A stretch of DNA of 31,238 nt from an uncultured Bacilli bacterium. Lineage in GTDB: Bacteria; Bacillota_I; Bacilli_A; RF39; UBA660. How positions within the stretch are numbered: position 1 is the first letter of the stretch; every line of letters begins with the position of its first letter. Made by a program: the position numbers and the translations under genes. The stretch spans positions 1 through 31,238 of the forward strand of contig CAKOIJ010000008.1 of NCBI GenBank assembly GCA_934086775.1, written 5' to 3'. Shown one piece after another: positions 1 to 6,983 of the stretch. The notes under the pieces were generated by a model. That model was not told the origin of the DNA. It saw only the letters and a program-made list of their open reading frames with translations, and ran no database searches.

Positions 1-85
1 ACATGAAAAACTAGAGTTATTAGTTGTTAGTAATAACCCCCCCCCCAAGTACTTTATTTTGTACATATAGGTTGTTGTTTTTCAT
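1..85 (-). CDS. 5' end of a leftward gene interrupted by a G10 tract (candidate phase-variable ORF, partial)
   Basis: ATG at 85-83 has an ideal Shine-Dalgarno (AGGAGA, 96-91) and a good promoter. As written, translation runs 21 codons (start MKNNNLYVQNKVLGGG) and stops at 22-20, just after ten consecutive G on the coding strand. Nine or twelve G would leave the frame open to the window edge, continuing LLLTTNNSSFSC; eight or eleven G stop within four codons of the tract. Seen: expression signals, tract and frame behaviour. Inferred: slippage switches a gene lying mostly left of the window. The product is not recognisable from 28 residues. A homopolymer base-calling error is the main alternative. 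Confidence 0.55.
37..46. repeat. C10/G10 homopolymer tract
   Basis: Ten consecutive C on the + strand, inside the start of the leftward ORF. A mononucleotide G/C run this long is exceptional in such AT-rich DNA and would be slippage-prone. Confidence 0.9.
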
Positions 86-123
86 GTTTATCTCCTTTAT
101 TATTTGTAGTTTCCTACGATAAA

Positions 124-152
124 ATAATACCACAAAAAGAATAGTATTACAA
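124..152 (-). promoter_or_regulatory. Sigma-A promoter of the G-tract gene
   Basis: On the minus strand, -35 TTGTAA (152-147), 17-bp spacer, -10 TATTAT (129-124). The predicted start near 117 gives a leader of about 32 nt ending in the strong ribosome site at 96-91. Two copies of TCACAAAAA lie just upstream of the -35 (about 161-180) and could bind a regulator. Confidence 0.6.
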
Positions 153-269
153 GATTTAATTTTTTGTGATTTTTGTGATACTAATTTATACCGATTTTTT
201 AAATTAATATGTCTCTTAAAAATTTATTATTTTTTGTTTTATTTTTGTACTGATTTTAATATATTCGTA

Positions 270-278
270 TGTTATATT
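270..278 (+). promoter_or_regulatory. Extended -10 promoter of the rightward short transcript
   Basis: TG at 270-271, one base, then TATATT at 273-278, an extended -10 element; no convincing -35 at normal spacing. Transcription would begin near 285, exactly where the long inverted repeat starts. Confidence 0.45.
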
Positions 279-375
279 TAGTTCATGAGTATTACCTAGT
301 GGTTAGGTGTTCTCCTCAACCCATATTTTAATTATTATTTTTAATTCTTAATTTATGTGAAGGAGGTGACGTCCA

Positions 376-483
376 ATGGGAAGGAATAATAATGAGTTAC
401 TTAGTAACTTTAATTATCATTTTAGTTTTAATAATAAAACTACTTATGATATAGTTCATAAGTTTTTCAAAAGGGGTCAATAA
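376..483 (+). CDS. 35-residue peptide in the type I TA-like locus
   Basis: ATG at 376 follows a near-perfect Shine-Dalgarno (AGGAGGTGA, 361-369). The product is hydrophilic, Asn-rich and ends in a basic stretch (HKFFKRGQ). No family is recognised. Its stop codon overlaps the A-run that forms the U-tract of the antisense RNA terminator, so the antisense RNA ends inside it. A second, very hydrophobic ORF is nested in another frame (392-454); either could be the effector. The start is well supported by the ribosome site; the function is unknown. Confidence 0.5.
   Translation: MGRNNNELLSNFNYHFSFNNKTTYDIVHKFFKRGQ
392..454 (+). CDS. Nested 20-residue hydrophobic peptide, toxin-like composition
   Basis: ATG at 392 has AAGGA six bases upstream and encodes 20 residues, almost all Leu/Ile/Val/Met with one Lys (MSYLVTLIII...). 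It could span a membrane, like Ibs or other type I toxins. It overlaps the 35-residue ORF in a different frame. AT-rich DNA readily yields such peptides by chance, so this call rests on context and is weak. Confidence 0.3.
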   Translation: MSYLVTLIIILVLIIKLLMI

Positions 484-517
484 AAAACGAACACCAAATC
501 AACTTGATCTGGTGTTC
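482..517 (-). terminator. Terminator of the antisense RNA
   Basis: Hairpin 489-517: GAACACCA pairs with TGGTGTTC, then one A/C mismatch and four more pairs around a three-base loop. On the minus strand it is followed by G and six T (488-482). Confidence 0.8.
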
Positions 518-536
518 ATCAGCACTTAATTGGACT

Positions 537-580
537 GAGTGAATACCTAACGAGCTAAGCTAGGTAATACTCATTTTATT
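537..580 (+). terminator. Possible terminator of the rightward short mRNA
   Basis: GAGT (537-540) and TACCTA (544-549) pair with TAGGTA (561-566) and ACTC (569-572), followed by ATTTTATTT. It uses the same bases as the long 5'-3' pairing, so the two structures exclude each other. Confidence 0.4.
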
Positions 581-615
581 TGTCCTTTAATATTATATAT
601 CGTTTTGACAATATA

Positions 616-644
616 ATTATAACAAATTATATTTTATTTTTCAA
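616..644 (-). promoter_or_regulatory. Strong sigma-A promoter of the antisense RNA
   Basis: Minus strand: -35 TTGAAA (644-639), 17-bp spacer, -10 TATAAT (621-616). Much closer to consensus than the promoter of the opposing mRNA, as expected if the antisense RNA is in excess. Confidence 0.7.
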
Positions 645-666
645 GTACTTTATATTGTATAATGCA

Positions 667-1230
667 TTAAGTATCCTCTTTTTTAATATCTAATATATCA
701 TATAAATACTTCTTACCATTATAAGCATTTCTTATTAGTAAAACTGCACTATAAATAGTTTCTTCTTTATCTTTCAAAGAAAATCTAATTTTATATCTAT
801 AAAAGCCATATTTAGCATCATAAGTATGTTTATCTTTCTTAATATTTATTATTTCTTTATCTTTGCCTAAAAGAATTAATTCTTTTAAATAATTTGAAAG
901 AATACATTTAACTTTCTTTAATTCTTTAGAAAGCTTTCTAGTATTTTTAGAATATATATATTCATTACTAACTTTATTATCAATTAAAACATTATAAGAA
1001 CTTTCTAAGTTCTTATAAATTTTATTTTTTTGACTTCCAATTATTTTCTTTGCTTTTTTTTGACTATTATAAATATCTAAATTATTAAAATCATTATCTA
1101 TTATTTGTAGTCTATTAGTACTTCCATCAGAATTATATACTTCTTTACTTTCTTCTAAAGATAAATTAAGTAAACTAACTTCAAGGATATTTACTAAATA
1201 CTTAATAGTTCCTTTTCCTTTTCTTTGAAT
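667..1230 (-). pseudogene. 5'-truncated gene fragment, possible phage-type nuclease domain
   Basis: One minus-strand frame is open from the stop at 1233-1231 (inside frr) to TAA at 669-667, about 187 codons, but has no ATG, GTG or TTG in frame near its start. The C-terminal part looks like real protein: residues such as YDAKYGFYRYKIRFSL and YSAVLLIRNAYNGKKYLYDI recall the barnase/EndoU-like nuclease modules (PBECR type) at the ends of phage and conjugative polyvalent proteins. That family assignment is from memory and tentative. It is best read as the surviving 3' end of a mobile-element gene lying against frr; a frameshift separating it from its start is the alternative. Confidence 0.45.
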
Positions 1231-1733
1231 TTAGTTTCTACTAAATCATTATATTTATCTATTAATTTTTGAACTACATCTAGACTTCTCTTTTCCTCAT
1301 CTTCTGACAATTCACTTTTCTTAATAGAGTTATTAAAATCTTGTCTTACATTTCTTAAAGCTATTCTTGCTTCTTCAGCCATATCTTTAACTTGTTTAAC
1401 ATAGTTCTTTCTTGTTTCTTCTGTTAACTCAGGAATAGTTAAGAATATTACTTCTCCATTGTTATTAGGAGCCATTCCTAGTTCAGCAGCATATATAGCT
1501 TTTTCTATTTCTTTAAGTAAGCTCTTATCAAAAGGTTTAATCATTAATTGCCTAGCTTCTGGTACACTTACTGTTGCAACAGCGCTTATTGGAGTTGGCA
1601 CTCCATAATATTCTACCATTACTCCATTTAAAATATTAGGGTTTGCTCTTCCTGCTCTTACAGTAGTAAATCTAACCTCTAAGTTTTCAATTACTTTTTC
1701 CATCCTTACTTTTACATCATTTTCATTAAACAT
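1194..1733 (-). CDS. frr: Ribosome recycling factor
   Basis: Releases 70S ribosomes from mRNA after termination, together with EF-G. The whole family pattern is present: RAGRANPNIL, VEYYGVPTPI, the KAIYAAELGMAPNNNG segment and the C-terminal RNVRQDFNNSIKK / SEDEEKRS helix. ATG at 1733 is chosen (179 aa): the SD AGGTG (1745-1741) lies seven bases upstream, and the GTG at 1742 is part of that SD and at the predicted transcript start. The promoter at 1750-1778 implies a leader of only about 10 nt. Unlike many Firmicutes, no pyrH or tsf is adjacent; it follows ftsZ after a terminator. Family certain, start likely. Confidence 0.95.
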   Translation of the reverse strand: MFNENDVKVRMEKVIENLEVRFTTVRAGRANPNILNGVMVEYYGVPTPISAVATVSVPEARQLMIKPFDKSLLKEIEKAIYAAELGMAPNNNGEVIFLTIPELTEETRKNYVKQVKDMAEEARIALRNVRQDFNNSIKKSELSEDEEKRSLDVVQKLIDKYNDLVETKFKEKEKELLSI

Positions 1734-1749
1734 TTCATTCACCTATTTA

Positions 1750-1778
1750 AATATATCATAAACTTTATTTTGGGTCAA
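1750..1778 (-). promoter_or_regulatory. frr promoter
   Basis: Minus strand: TTGACC (1778-1773), 17-bp spacer, TATATT (1755-1750). Predicted start about 1743, barely upstream of the SD. Confidence 0.7.
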
Positions 1779-1803
1779 TATAAAACCAGAATAACTTCTG
1801 GTT
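1779..1803 (-). terminator. ftsZ terminator
   Basis: AACCAGAA (1784-1791) and TTCTGGTT (1796-1803) form a hairpin with a four-base loop; on the minus strand it runs into TTTTATATT. It overlaps the ftsZ stop codon and partly the frr -35 region. Confidence 0.75.
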
Positions 1804-2854
1804 AAAAATCTCTATTTCTTAAAAATGGTGGTAAATCGTCATCATCATCTAAAGTTTCAACTTTTTCAATTGGTTTATCATAAGATTTATAAAGCGGATC
1901 ACTTTCATCTTCAAAACCAGTAGCAATAACTGTAACGATTGCTTCATCACTAAGTGCCTCATTTACTACAGCACCAAATATAATATTAATATCAGTGTTA
2001 GCAGCAGCACGTATAACTTCGGCAGCATCTTCGGCTTCAAATAGTGTTAAACTATTTCCTCCAGTTATATTAATAATACAGTCAGTTGCTCCATTAATTG
2101 TAGTTTCAAGAAGTGGACTACTTACTGCTTGTTTAGCAGCTTCAATAGCGCGGTTTTCTCCAAAACCCACACCAATACCAATAAGTGCTTGTCCTCTATT
2201 TTCCATGATTGCTTTTACATCAGCAAAATCTAGGTTAACTAATCCAGGCACACTTATTAAATCACTTATAGATTGAACTCCAAGACGTAAAACATTATCT
2301 ACTTCTTTAAATGCATCCATCATAGGTGTAGATTTATCAATAATATCCCTTAATCTATCATTTGGTATAACTACAAATGTATCTACATGTTTTTTAAGTT
2401 CATCAAGTCCCAAAAGAGCATGATCCATTCTCTTCTTTCCTTCAAACTTAAATGGTTTAGTTACTATAGCAACTGTAAGAGCACCAAGTCCTTGTGCTAT
2501 TTCAGCTATAACTGGTGCAGCTCCTGTACCAGTTCCTCCTCCTAATCCACAAGTAACAAATACCATATCAGCGCCTCTTAAAGCATCTTCAATTTCATTT
2601 CTACTTTCAAGTGCAGCTTCTCTACCAACTTCAGGATCAGCTCCTGCACCTAAACCATCAGTAATTGATGCACCTATTTGAAGCTTAGTTTCAGCTTTTG
2701 AAGTATTTAAAACTTGTAAATCAGTGTTAGCAACAATAAATTCAACACCTTTAAGCCCTGATTCTATCATCCTATTAACGGCATTACATCCGCCTCCACC
2801 AACACCTATAACCTTTATTTTTGCTATTTGTAGCATTTCTAACGAACCTTGCAT
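1802..2854 (-). CDS. ftsZ: Cell division GTPase FtsZ
   Basis: Tubulin-like GTPase forming the division ring. Visible features: the N-terminal IKVIGVGGGGCNAVNRMI nucleotide loop, the signature GGGTGTG near residue 110, the T7 region around VNLDFADV, and a C-terminal tail LPPFLRNRDF that fits the conserved peptide binding FtsA. At 350 aa it is near the family minimum because the linker between core and tail is very short and acidic (EKVETLDDDDD). The SD AGGAGG precedes ATG 2854. It lies 11 bp downstream of ftsA, so ftsA-ftsZ form one operon. Confidence 0.98.
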   Translation of the reverse strand: MQGSLEMLQIAKIKVIGVGGGGCNAVNRMIESGLKGVEFIVANTDLQVLNTSKAETKLQIGASITDGLGAGADPEVGREAALESRNEIEDALRGADMVFVTCGLGGGTGTGAAPVIAEIAQGLGALTVAIVTKPFKFEGKKRMDHALLGLDELKKHVDTFVVIPNDRLRDIIDKSTPMMDAFKEVDNVLRLGVQSISDLISVPGLVNLDFADVKAIMENRGQALIGIGVGFGENRAIEAAKQAVSSPLLETTINGATDCIINITGGNSLTLFEAEDAAEVIRAAANTDINIIFGAVVNEALSDEAIVTVIATGFEDESDPLYKSYDKPIEKVETLDDDDDLPPFLRNRDF

Positions 2855-2865
2855 ATTTTAACCTC

Positions 2866-4104
2866 CTAATTATCAAAAAAGTAACTATAAACTTTTCCGA
2901 GTAAACTACTTTCATTTATTTTTTTCTTATCACTAAATAGCCCGCTTTGTTCTTCTTCACTTATAGTAGTAGCAAATTTATTTCTAAACTTAAGTTTCTC
3001 ATGATAAACTTTAATTGCTCCTAAACCAGTACTATAGATATTATTTCTACACCCTAGTTCCTCTACTTTACTTGGCACTCTATTTTTACCAAAGATTTCT
3101 TTGAAAACACTTCCAAAGCCATCCATCTCACTAGTGCCTCCTGTAACTATTATATAACTAATTTCCTCTTTTGTTAAGAAATTTATTTGTTTTTTTGAAA
3201 GTTCTAGTATTTCTCTTATCCTAGAATAAACAATATCACTTACTTCATATTGATTAATCTTAATTCTTTCATTACTTTTTGTAATAGTTTCAACGATTTC
3301 ACTAGTACTTGCTTTATCCCTACTCGCAAGAGCAAATTTTTCTTTAATCTTCTTGCTTTCTTCTAAATTAATATCATAAATATAACTAATATCCCTGTCT
3401 ATATTTCTAGAACCTATATCAATTACCTCAGTACTAACTAATATATTTTCTTTTATAATACTTACCTCTGTCTTATTCGAACCAATATTTATAACTGCTG
3501 TACACTTATCATTATTTTCTTCGTTTCTAAATTCATAATAATCACATAAACCACCAAATACTAAATCAACTACTTTAACATCCATCTTTTCAAGTAAATC
3601 TATTGTTAAATAAATATTCTTTTTAGGAATTAAACCTAAAAGTGAATTAACTGATAACTTATACGCTTCCATTCCTTTAGGATCCTTAACCGAAGTAGCT
3701 TCATTAATAATAAATTCTTTAGGAGTAACACTCACAAGTTCTAAGTTAGGACTAACCCTGTTAAATACACTTGCTTGAAGTGCTTTAGTAATATCATCTC
3801 CATCAACAAGATTATTCTCCCTATCAATAGTAGTATAACCTTCACTTTTAACAAAAGATGCAAAGTATGAAGGTACAACTAATACTACTCTAGTTAATTT
3901 AATACCAAGAATACCCTGTACTTTCTTAAATGCTTCTTTAATAGAAGCATAAGCTTCCTCTTCATTAACTATAATTCCTTTTTTAATCCCTTTGCTCTCT
4001 ATCTTCGAGCACGCCAAAACAAATAACTTCCCTCTGTAGAATTCTCCAACAATAAGTTTAATGTTAGAAGAACCAATATCTAAACTAGCTATTATTTGCT
4101 TCAT
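2866..4104 (-). CDS. ftsA: Cell division protein FtsA
   Basis: Actin-fold ATPase that tethers FtsZ to the membrane. It shows the phosphate-1 motif SLDIGSSNIKLIVGE at the N-terminus, the SHS2 (1C) region around residues 85-165, phosphate 2 (TAVINIGSNKTEVSII), the adenosine motif IIVTGGTSEMDG, and a C-terminal amphipathic segment (SSLLGKVYSYFFDN) as membrane anchor. The length, 412 aa, is normal. ATG 4104 has GGAGAG upstream and a promoter at 4137-4165. It is first in the ftsA-ftsZ operon. Confidence 0.95.
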   Translation of the reverse strand: MKQIIASLDIGSSNIKLIVGEFYRGKLFVLACSKIESKGIKKGIIVNEEEAYASIKEAFKKVQGILGIKLTRVVLVVPSYFASFVKSEGYTTIDRENNLVDGDDITKALQASVFNRVSPNLELVSVTPKEFIINEATSVKDPKGMEAYKLSVNSLLGLIPKKNIYLTIDLLEKMDVKVVDLVFGGLCDYYEFRNEENNDKCTAVINIGSNKTEVSIIKENILVSTEVIDIGSRNIDRDISYIYDINLEESKKIKEKFALASRDKASTSEIVETITKSNERIKINQYEVSDIVYSRIREILELSKKQINFLTKEEISYIIVTGGTSEMDGFGSVFKEIFGKNRVPSKVEELGCRNNIYSTGLGAIKVYHEKLKFRNKFATTISEEEQSGLFSDKKKINESSLLGKVYSYFFDN

Positions 4105-4136
4105 ATTACACTCTCCATATTTTTTGTTCTAAACTA

Positions 4137-4165
4137 ATTATAACAAATATTTAATAAAAAGTAAA
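4137..4165 (-). promoter_or_regulatory. ftsA-ftsZ promoter
   Basis: Minus strand: TTTACT (4165-4160), 17 bp, TATAAT (4142-4137). Confidence 0.55.
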
Positions 4166-4175
4166 AACAAATACA

Positions 4176-4805
4176 TTATTTTTTATTACATTTTTTATAA
4201 AACTTACAAATTTCTTTAAAAGGACAATCTGTACATAAAGGATTTCTACTAATACATTTATACCTACCAAATAAAACTAATCTATTATGTAGTCCATCCA
4301 TATCATACTTACTAAATCTATTTGTTATCTTCTTTTCTACTTCTAGTGGTCCATCACTTTCTTTAGCAAGTCCTAATCTTTTACTTACTCTTAATACATG
4401 AGTATCAACTGCTATTACCTTCTCACCAAATAAATTAGCAAGCACAACATTTGTAGTTTTTCTTCCAACTCCAGGAAAACTTTCCAAAATATTTCTATCA
4501 CTTGGAAAATATCCTAGTTTTAATAAAGAAGAAACAATCCCTTTAAAATTTTTAGCTTTAGTCTTATACATTCCAATACTTTTAATCATATTTTCTATTT
4601 CTTTAACACTTAAAGTATTAAGTTTCTCTAAACTATCATATTTATTATATATCTCACTTGTAACTAAGTTTACTCTTTTATCAGTTGTCTGAGCACTTAA
4701 CATAGTACTTAAAAGTAGTTCATAATCTTTATTATATATAAGTTCACATTTAGGACTAGGGAACAATATTTTTAATCCTTCTAAAATAATCTCTTCCTTA
4801 GTCAC
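4176..4805 (-). CDS. nth: Endonuclease III (DNA glycosylase/AP lyase)
   Basis: Base-excision repair enzyme removing oxidised pyrimidines. It has the helix-hairpin-helix with catalytic Lys (FPGVGRKTTNVV), the catalytic Asp (AVDTHVLRVS) and a C-terminal 4Fe-4S cluster with spacing C-x6-C-x2-C-x5-C (CISRNPLCTDCPFKEIC). The longest frame begins at 4898, deep inside dnaD. GTG at 4805 is preferred: GGAAGA lies five bases upstream, it overlaps the dnaD stop by 8 bp, and it gives 209 aa, matching the roughly 211 of E. coli. Dependence on upstream translation (coupling) is likely. Confidence 0.93.
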   Translation of the reverse strand: MTKEEIILEGLKILFPSPKCELIYNKDYELLLSTMLSAQTTDKRVNLVTSEIYNKYDSLEKLNTLSVKEIENMIKSIGMYKTKAKNFKGIVSSLLKLGYFPSDRNILESFPGVGRKTTNVVLANLFGEKVIAVDTHVLRVSKRLGLAKESDGPLEVEKKITNRFSKYDMDGLHNRLVLFGRYKCISRNPLCTDCPFKEICKFYKKCNKK

Positions 4806-5388
4806 TACTATCTTCCAGCCAGTCATAATCAAAAAGTTCTTTATACTCTTCTTTAGGCTTTTCTCCTTTCTTAGTCCACTCATAAAGTATTTTATCAATA
4901 TATCTTAAATTACTAACACCATTTATAACAGCTTCTCTTAATGCATTTAAAATCATTGATTCATCTATACCTAGAGTTATCCACCTATTAATTGTTTCAT
5001 ACTCAATTGGACTTAAACTCCTACCAAATTCACTTTCAAATTTAGAATAAATATCAGTATTAATTTCTTTTTCTTCTTTTGAATTCATAATTAACTTATC
5101 ATAAAAAATATCAAGACTAATACTCTCACTTACTTTACCATTTTCTTTAACTACTTTAACTTCGATTAAACCCTTAGTAATAAGATTACTATATGTATTA
5201 AGTATATCTTCTTCACTAAAATTTAAGGCATTCTTTACTTTATCTAAATCAAGCGCTTTTTCTTCATTAATAAAATAGATAAGTAAAAGTAACTCATTAG
5301 TACTCAAATCAAGGCTTTTAACACCTTTTAAAACATTACTATTAATTAAATAATTTTTTTCCTTATAAATTAACCTAATATCATTCAT
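4798..5388 (-). CDS. dnaD: DnaD-like replication initiation protein
   Basis: Primosomal protein of low-GC Gram-positives that helps load the replicative helicase. The N-terminal half (residues 1-95) fits the winged-helix DDBH1 domain. The C-terminal half (about 115-180) is a DDBH2 domain with the characteristic Y-x3-I-x3-W motif (RYIDKILYEW). The acidic tail ends at TAA 4800-4798. The neighbours fit: dnaD followed by overlapping nth is a conserved Firmicute pair. It overlaps cca upstream by 8 bp, so cca-dnaD-nth is one translationally coupled operon. Confidence 0.9.
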   Translation of the reverse strand: MNDIRLIYKEKNYLINSNVLKGVKSLDLSTNELLLLIYFINEEKALDLDKVKNALNFSEEDILNTYSNLITKGLIEVKVVKENGKVSESISLDIFYDKLIMNSKEEKEINTDIYSKFESEFGRSLSPIEYETINRWITLGIDESMILNALREAVINGVSNLRYIDKILYEWTKKGEKPKEEYKELFDYDWLEDSSD

Positions 5389-6457
5389 AACTCTTTAACC
5401 TTTCTATAATACTTTCTTTATCATTTTTTAATTTTCCAGTCACTATCTCCTTCTCTAACTTATGAAGAATATTTCCCAGTTCTTTACCAGGTTTAATATT
5501 TAAAAGAGATAAAACTTCTTCACTTTTAATATTAATCTCTATTATACTATTTATTGGTAAATTAGTATACATTAAATTTATTTTTTCTAACGGAATATTT
5601 AAAACTAAAGCAGCACTAGAACTTATAAAAAGTCCATACTTATAAACATCATAAATATTAATACTTCCCTTTTTAATTAACTTCTTAACAATTTTAATTT
5701 GTTCTTTTTCTACCCTTGTAAAAGGTAAACTATTAAACTCAAGCTGAGCATAATTAGAAATTAAATTATCTACTGGGTTAAAACTAGTTATTTTAATACC
5801 CAAATGCTCCTCTAAATTATAATCTTTAACAAAGTTAATAAATCGAGTGCATTTTTTAGACTTAAATAACTTATCAAACTCCTCTTTCTTTTTATTACTA
5901 CTAATTAATTCAAAATCTTTCTTATTTTGTTTTATATAATTAACTATACTCTTATCAAGATTCATCTCAAACACAGACATAAATCTAAGACCTCTTAAAA
6001 GTCTTGAAGGATCCTCTTTAAACAAGATTTTAGCATCCTTTACTGGTTTAATAATATTATTTTTAATATCCTTAATCCCACCCATTATATCAATTATATT
6101 ATATTCTCTGTCCATCACTATTGTATTCATAGTAAAATCTCTTCTTTTTAAATCTTCTTCTAAACTATCAGTATATTCTATTTTATTAGGTTTACCATTT
6201 TTATAAGATATTTCTCTTCTAAAGGTAGTTATATCCACTATATTATTATTAACATTTAACTTAACAGAACCATACTCATTATTAACTATTTTAACATTAA
6301 AAAGTTTGCTAACTTCCTTCGGAGTAGCATTAGTTATAATATCAACATCTAAACTCGTACTTTTAATTAAATAATCCCTAACACATCCTCCTACAAAATA
6401 AGCTTTAAAACCATTATCATTTAGTACTTTTAATATATTTAAATAATTCTTGTTCAT
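5381..6457 (-). CDS. cca: CCA-adding tRNA nucleotidyltransferase (class II)
   Basis: Adds or repairs the 3'-CCA of tRNAs. Motifs in order: FVGGCVRDYL near residue 21, the metal-binding pair DVDI, the RRDFTMNTI motif near 105, and the EDPSRLLRGLRF nucleotide-recognition helix near 150. The C-terminal body is diverged and short; the total of 358 aa is somewhat below the usual 380-410. A poly(A) polymerase role cannot be excluded from sequence, but no second family member is present here. First gene of cca-dnaD-nth, behind the HU terminator, with AGGA before ATG 6457. Confidence 0.9.
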   Translation of the reverse strand: MNKNYLNILKVLNDNGFKAYFVGGCVRDYLIKSTSLDVDIITNATPKEVSKLFNVKIVNNEYGSVKLNVNNNIVDITTFRREISYKNGKPNKIEYTDSLEEDLKRRDFTMNTIVMDREYNIIDIMGGIKDIKNNIIKPVKDAKILFKEDPSRLLRGLRFMSVFEMNLDKSIVNYIKQNKKDFELISSNKKKEEFDKLFKSKKCTRFINFVKDYNLEEHLGIKITSFNPVDNLISNYAQLEFNSLPFTRVEKEQIKIVKKLIKKGSINIYDVYKYGLFISSSAALVLNIPLEKINLMYTNLPINSIIEINIKSEEVLSLLNIKPGKELGNILHKLEKEIVTGKLKNDKESIIERLKSYE

Positions 6458-6473
6458 AATTTCCTAGAGTGAC

Positions 6474-6499
6474 AAAAAAAAAGTCAAAAAAGACTTTTT
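6474..6499 (-). terminator. HU gene terminator
   Basis: AAAAAGTC (6478-6485) pairs with GACTTTTT (6492-6499) around an A6 loop. On the minus strand a run of T follows (6482-6474), between the HU gene and cca. Confidence 0.75.
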
Positions 6500-6770
6500 A
6501 ATTTAAAGCATCTTTAAGTTTGCTTCCAGCCTTAAAACTAGCAACAGTTTTAGCAGCTATTTTAAGTGGTTTTTTAGTTAAAGGATTAATTCCTTCTCTA
6601 GCAGCTCTTTTTTTAGCACTAAAAGTACCAAATCCTACTAAAGTAACTTTACCTTCTTTCTTTAAACCAGTTTGAATTCCTTCTAAAGTTGCTTCAAGAC
6701 TTCTTGTAGCATCAGCTTTAGAAAGCCCAGCCTTAGCTGCTATAAATTCTACTAATTCAGTTTTAGTCAT
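6498..6770 (-). CDS. hup: HU-family DNA-binding protein
   Basis: Histone-like dimer that bends and compacts DNA. At 90 aa it matches HU exactly: the N-terminal helices (MTKTELVEFIAAKAGLSKAD), the GFGTFSAKKRAAREG strand pair, the DNA-binding arm GINPLTKKPLKI, and the C-terminal FKAGSKLKDALN. ATG 6770 is chosen because GGAGG lies just upstream; a longer reading to 6803 adds an unrelated 11-residue extension that includes the SD. Transcribed alone, with a perfect 17-bp palindrome in its leader. Confidence 0.95.
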   Translation of the reverse strand: MTKTELVEFIAAKAGLSKADATRSLEATLEGIQTGLKKEGKVTLVGFGTFSAKKRAAREGINPLTKKPLKIAAKTVASFKAGSKLKDALN

Positions 6771-6796
6771 CTCATTACCTCCATAATTTATATTTT

Positions 6797-6813
6797 TAAG
6801 CATACTATGCTTA
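6797..6813. repeat. Perfect palindrome in the HU leader
   Basis: TAAGCATA, central C, TATGCTTA: 8-bp arms around one base, between the HU promoter and its ribosome site. It could be an operator or a small RNA hairpin limiting translation. Confidence 0.55.
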
Positions 6814-6820
6814 CATCTTC

Positions 6821-6848
6821 ATTTTACTATAAAATAACAATTTTGCAA
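6821..6848 (-). promoter_or_regulatory. HU promoter
   Basis: Minus strand: TTGCAA (6848-6843), 16 bp, TAAAAT (6826-6821). Confidence 0.45.
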
Positions 6849-6928
6849 ATGTTTTTTTAATATTTTTTATATTTTTTTCACTTTTAGTATTTTCTATTGT
6901 ACAAAAAACATATTTTTTTTATTTCTAT

Positions 6929-6956
6929 GTATATTTCTTTTAAGAAATCATATAGT
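6929..6956 (+). promoter_or_regulatory. Sigma-E-like promoter of spoIVA
   Basis: GTATATT (6929-6935), 13 bp, CATATAGT (6949-6956), close to the Bacillus subtilis mother-cell sigma-E pattern (KMATATT / CATACAYT). The predicted start near 6963 lies upstream of the ATG at 6984 but past the GTG at 6960. Confidence 0.5.
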
Positions 6957-6983
6957 TAAGTGAATATAAAAGGAGTGAAAAAA

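Larger units (their letters stand above)
285..574. repeat. Inverted repeat 285-312 / 541-574 bounding the short-RNA locus
   Basis: The left arm begins ATGAGTATTACCTAG (285-299) and continues GTTAGGT (302-308). The right arm, read on the minus strand, has the same 15-mer (574-560), then GTTAGGT (551-545) and TTC. The arms differ mainly by a short insertion in the middle. They could also be read as ends of a small mobile element, but no target duplication is visible. Confidence 0.75.
285..580 (+). ncRNA. Rightward short mRNA with complementary 5' and 3' ends (type I toxin-mRNA-like)
   Basis: Predicted transcript of about 295 nt from the extended -10 promoter to a hairpin/T-rich end near 580. 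Its first 15 nt (285-299) are perfectly complementary to 560-574; 302-308 pairs with 545-551 and 310-312 with 541-543. The RNA can therefore close on itself 5' to 3', as known for hok and similar type I toxin mRNAs. CTCCT at 312-316 could also pair with the SD AGGAG at 361-365. A leftward antisense RNA covers its 3' half. Promoter, repeats and terminators are seen; the toxin-antitoxin role is inference. Confidence 0.5.
482..609 (-). ncRNA. Leftward antisense RNA (candidate antitoxin)
   Basis: A near-consensus promoter at 616-644 starts a minus-strand transcript near 609 that ends at the intrinsic terminator at 517-482, giving about 128 nt. It is fully antisense to the 3' part of the rightward transcript, and its early sequence (574-541) repeats the 5' end of that transcript, so it could compete with the mRNA's own 5'-3' pairing. 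It contains only a four-residue ORF. The regulatory role is inferred. Confidence 0.55.

Noticed and set aside
285..574. MITE or IS remnant with terminal inverted repeats
   Set aside because: No target-site duplication or transposase trace was found, and the promoters, SD and terminator are better explained as a two-RNA locus. It remains a fallback.
605..633. Near-perfect + strand promoter (TTGACA, 17 bp, TATATT)
   Set aside because: It overlaps the leftward promoter in very AT-rich DNA and would only transcribe antisense into a pseudogene. No gene or terminator fits it, so it is not listed as a feature.
1734..1742. GTG at 1742 as the frr start
   Set aside because: It is part of the Shine-Dalgarno for the ATG at 1733 and sits at the predicted transcript start.
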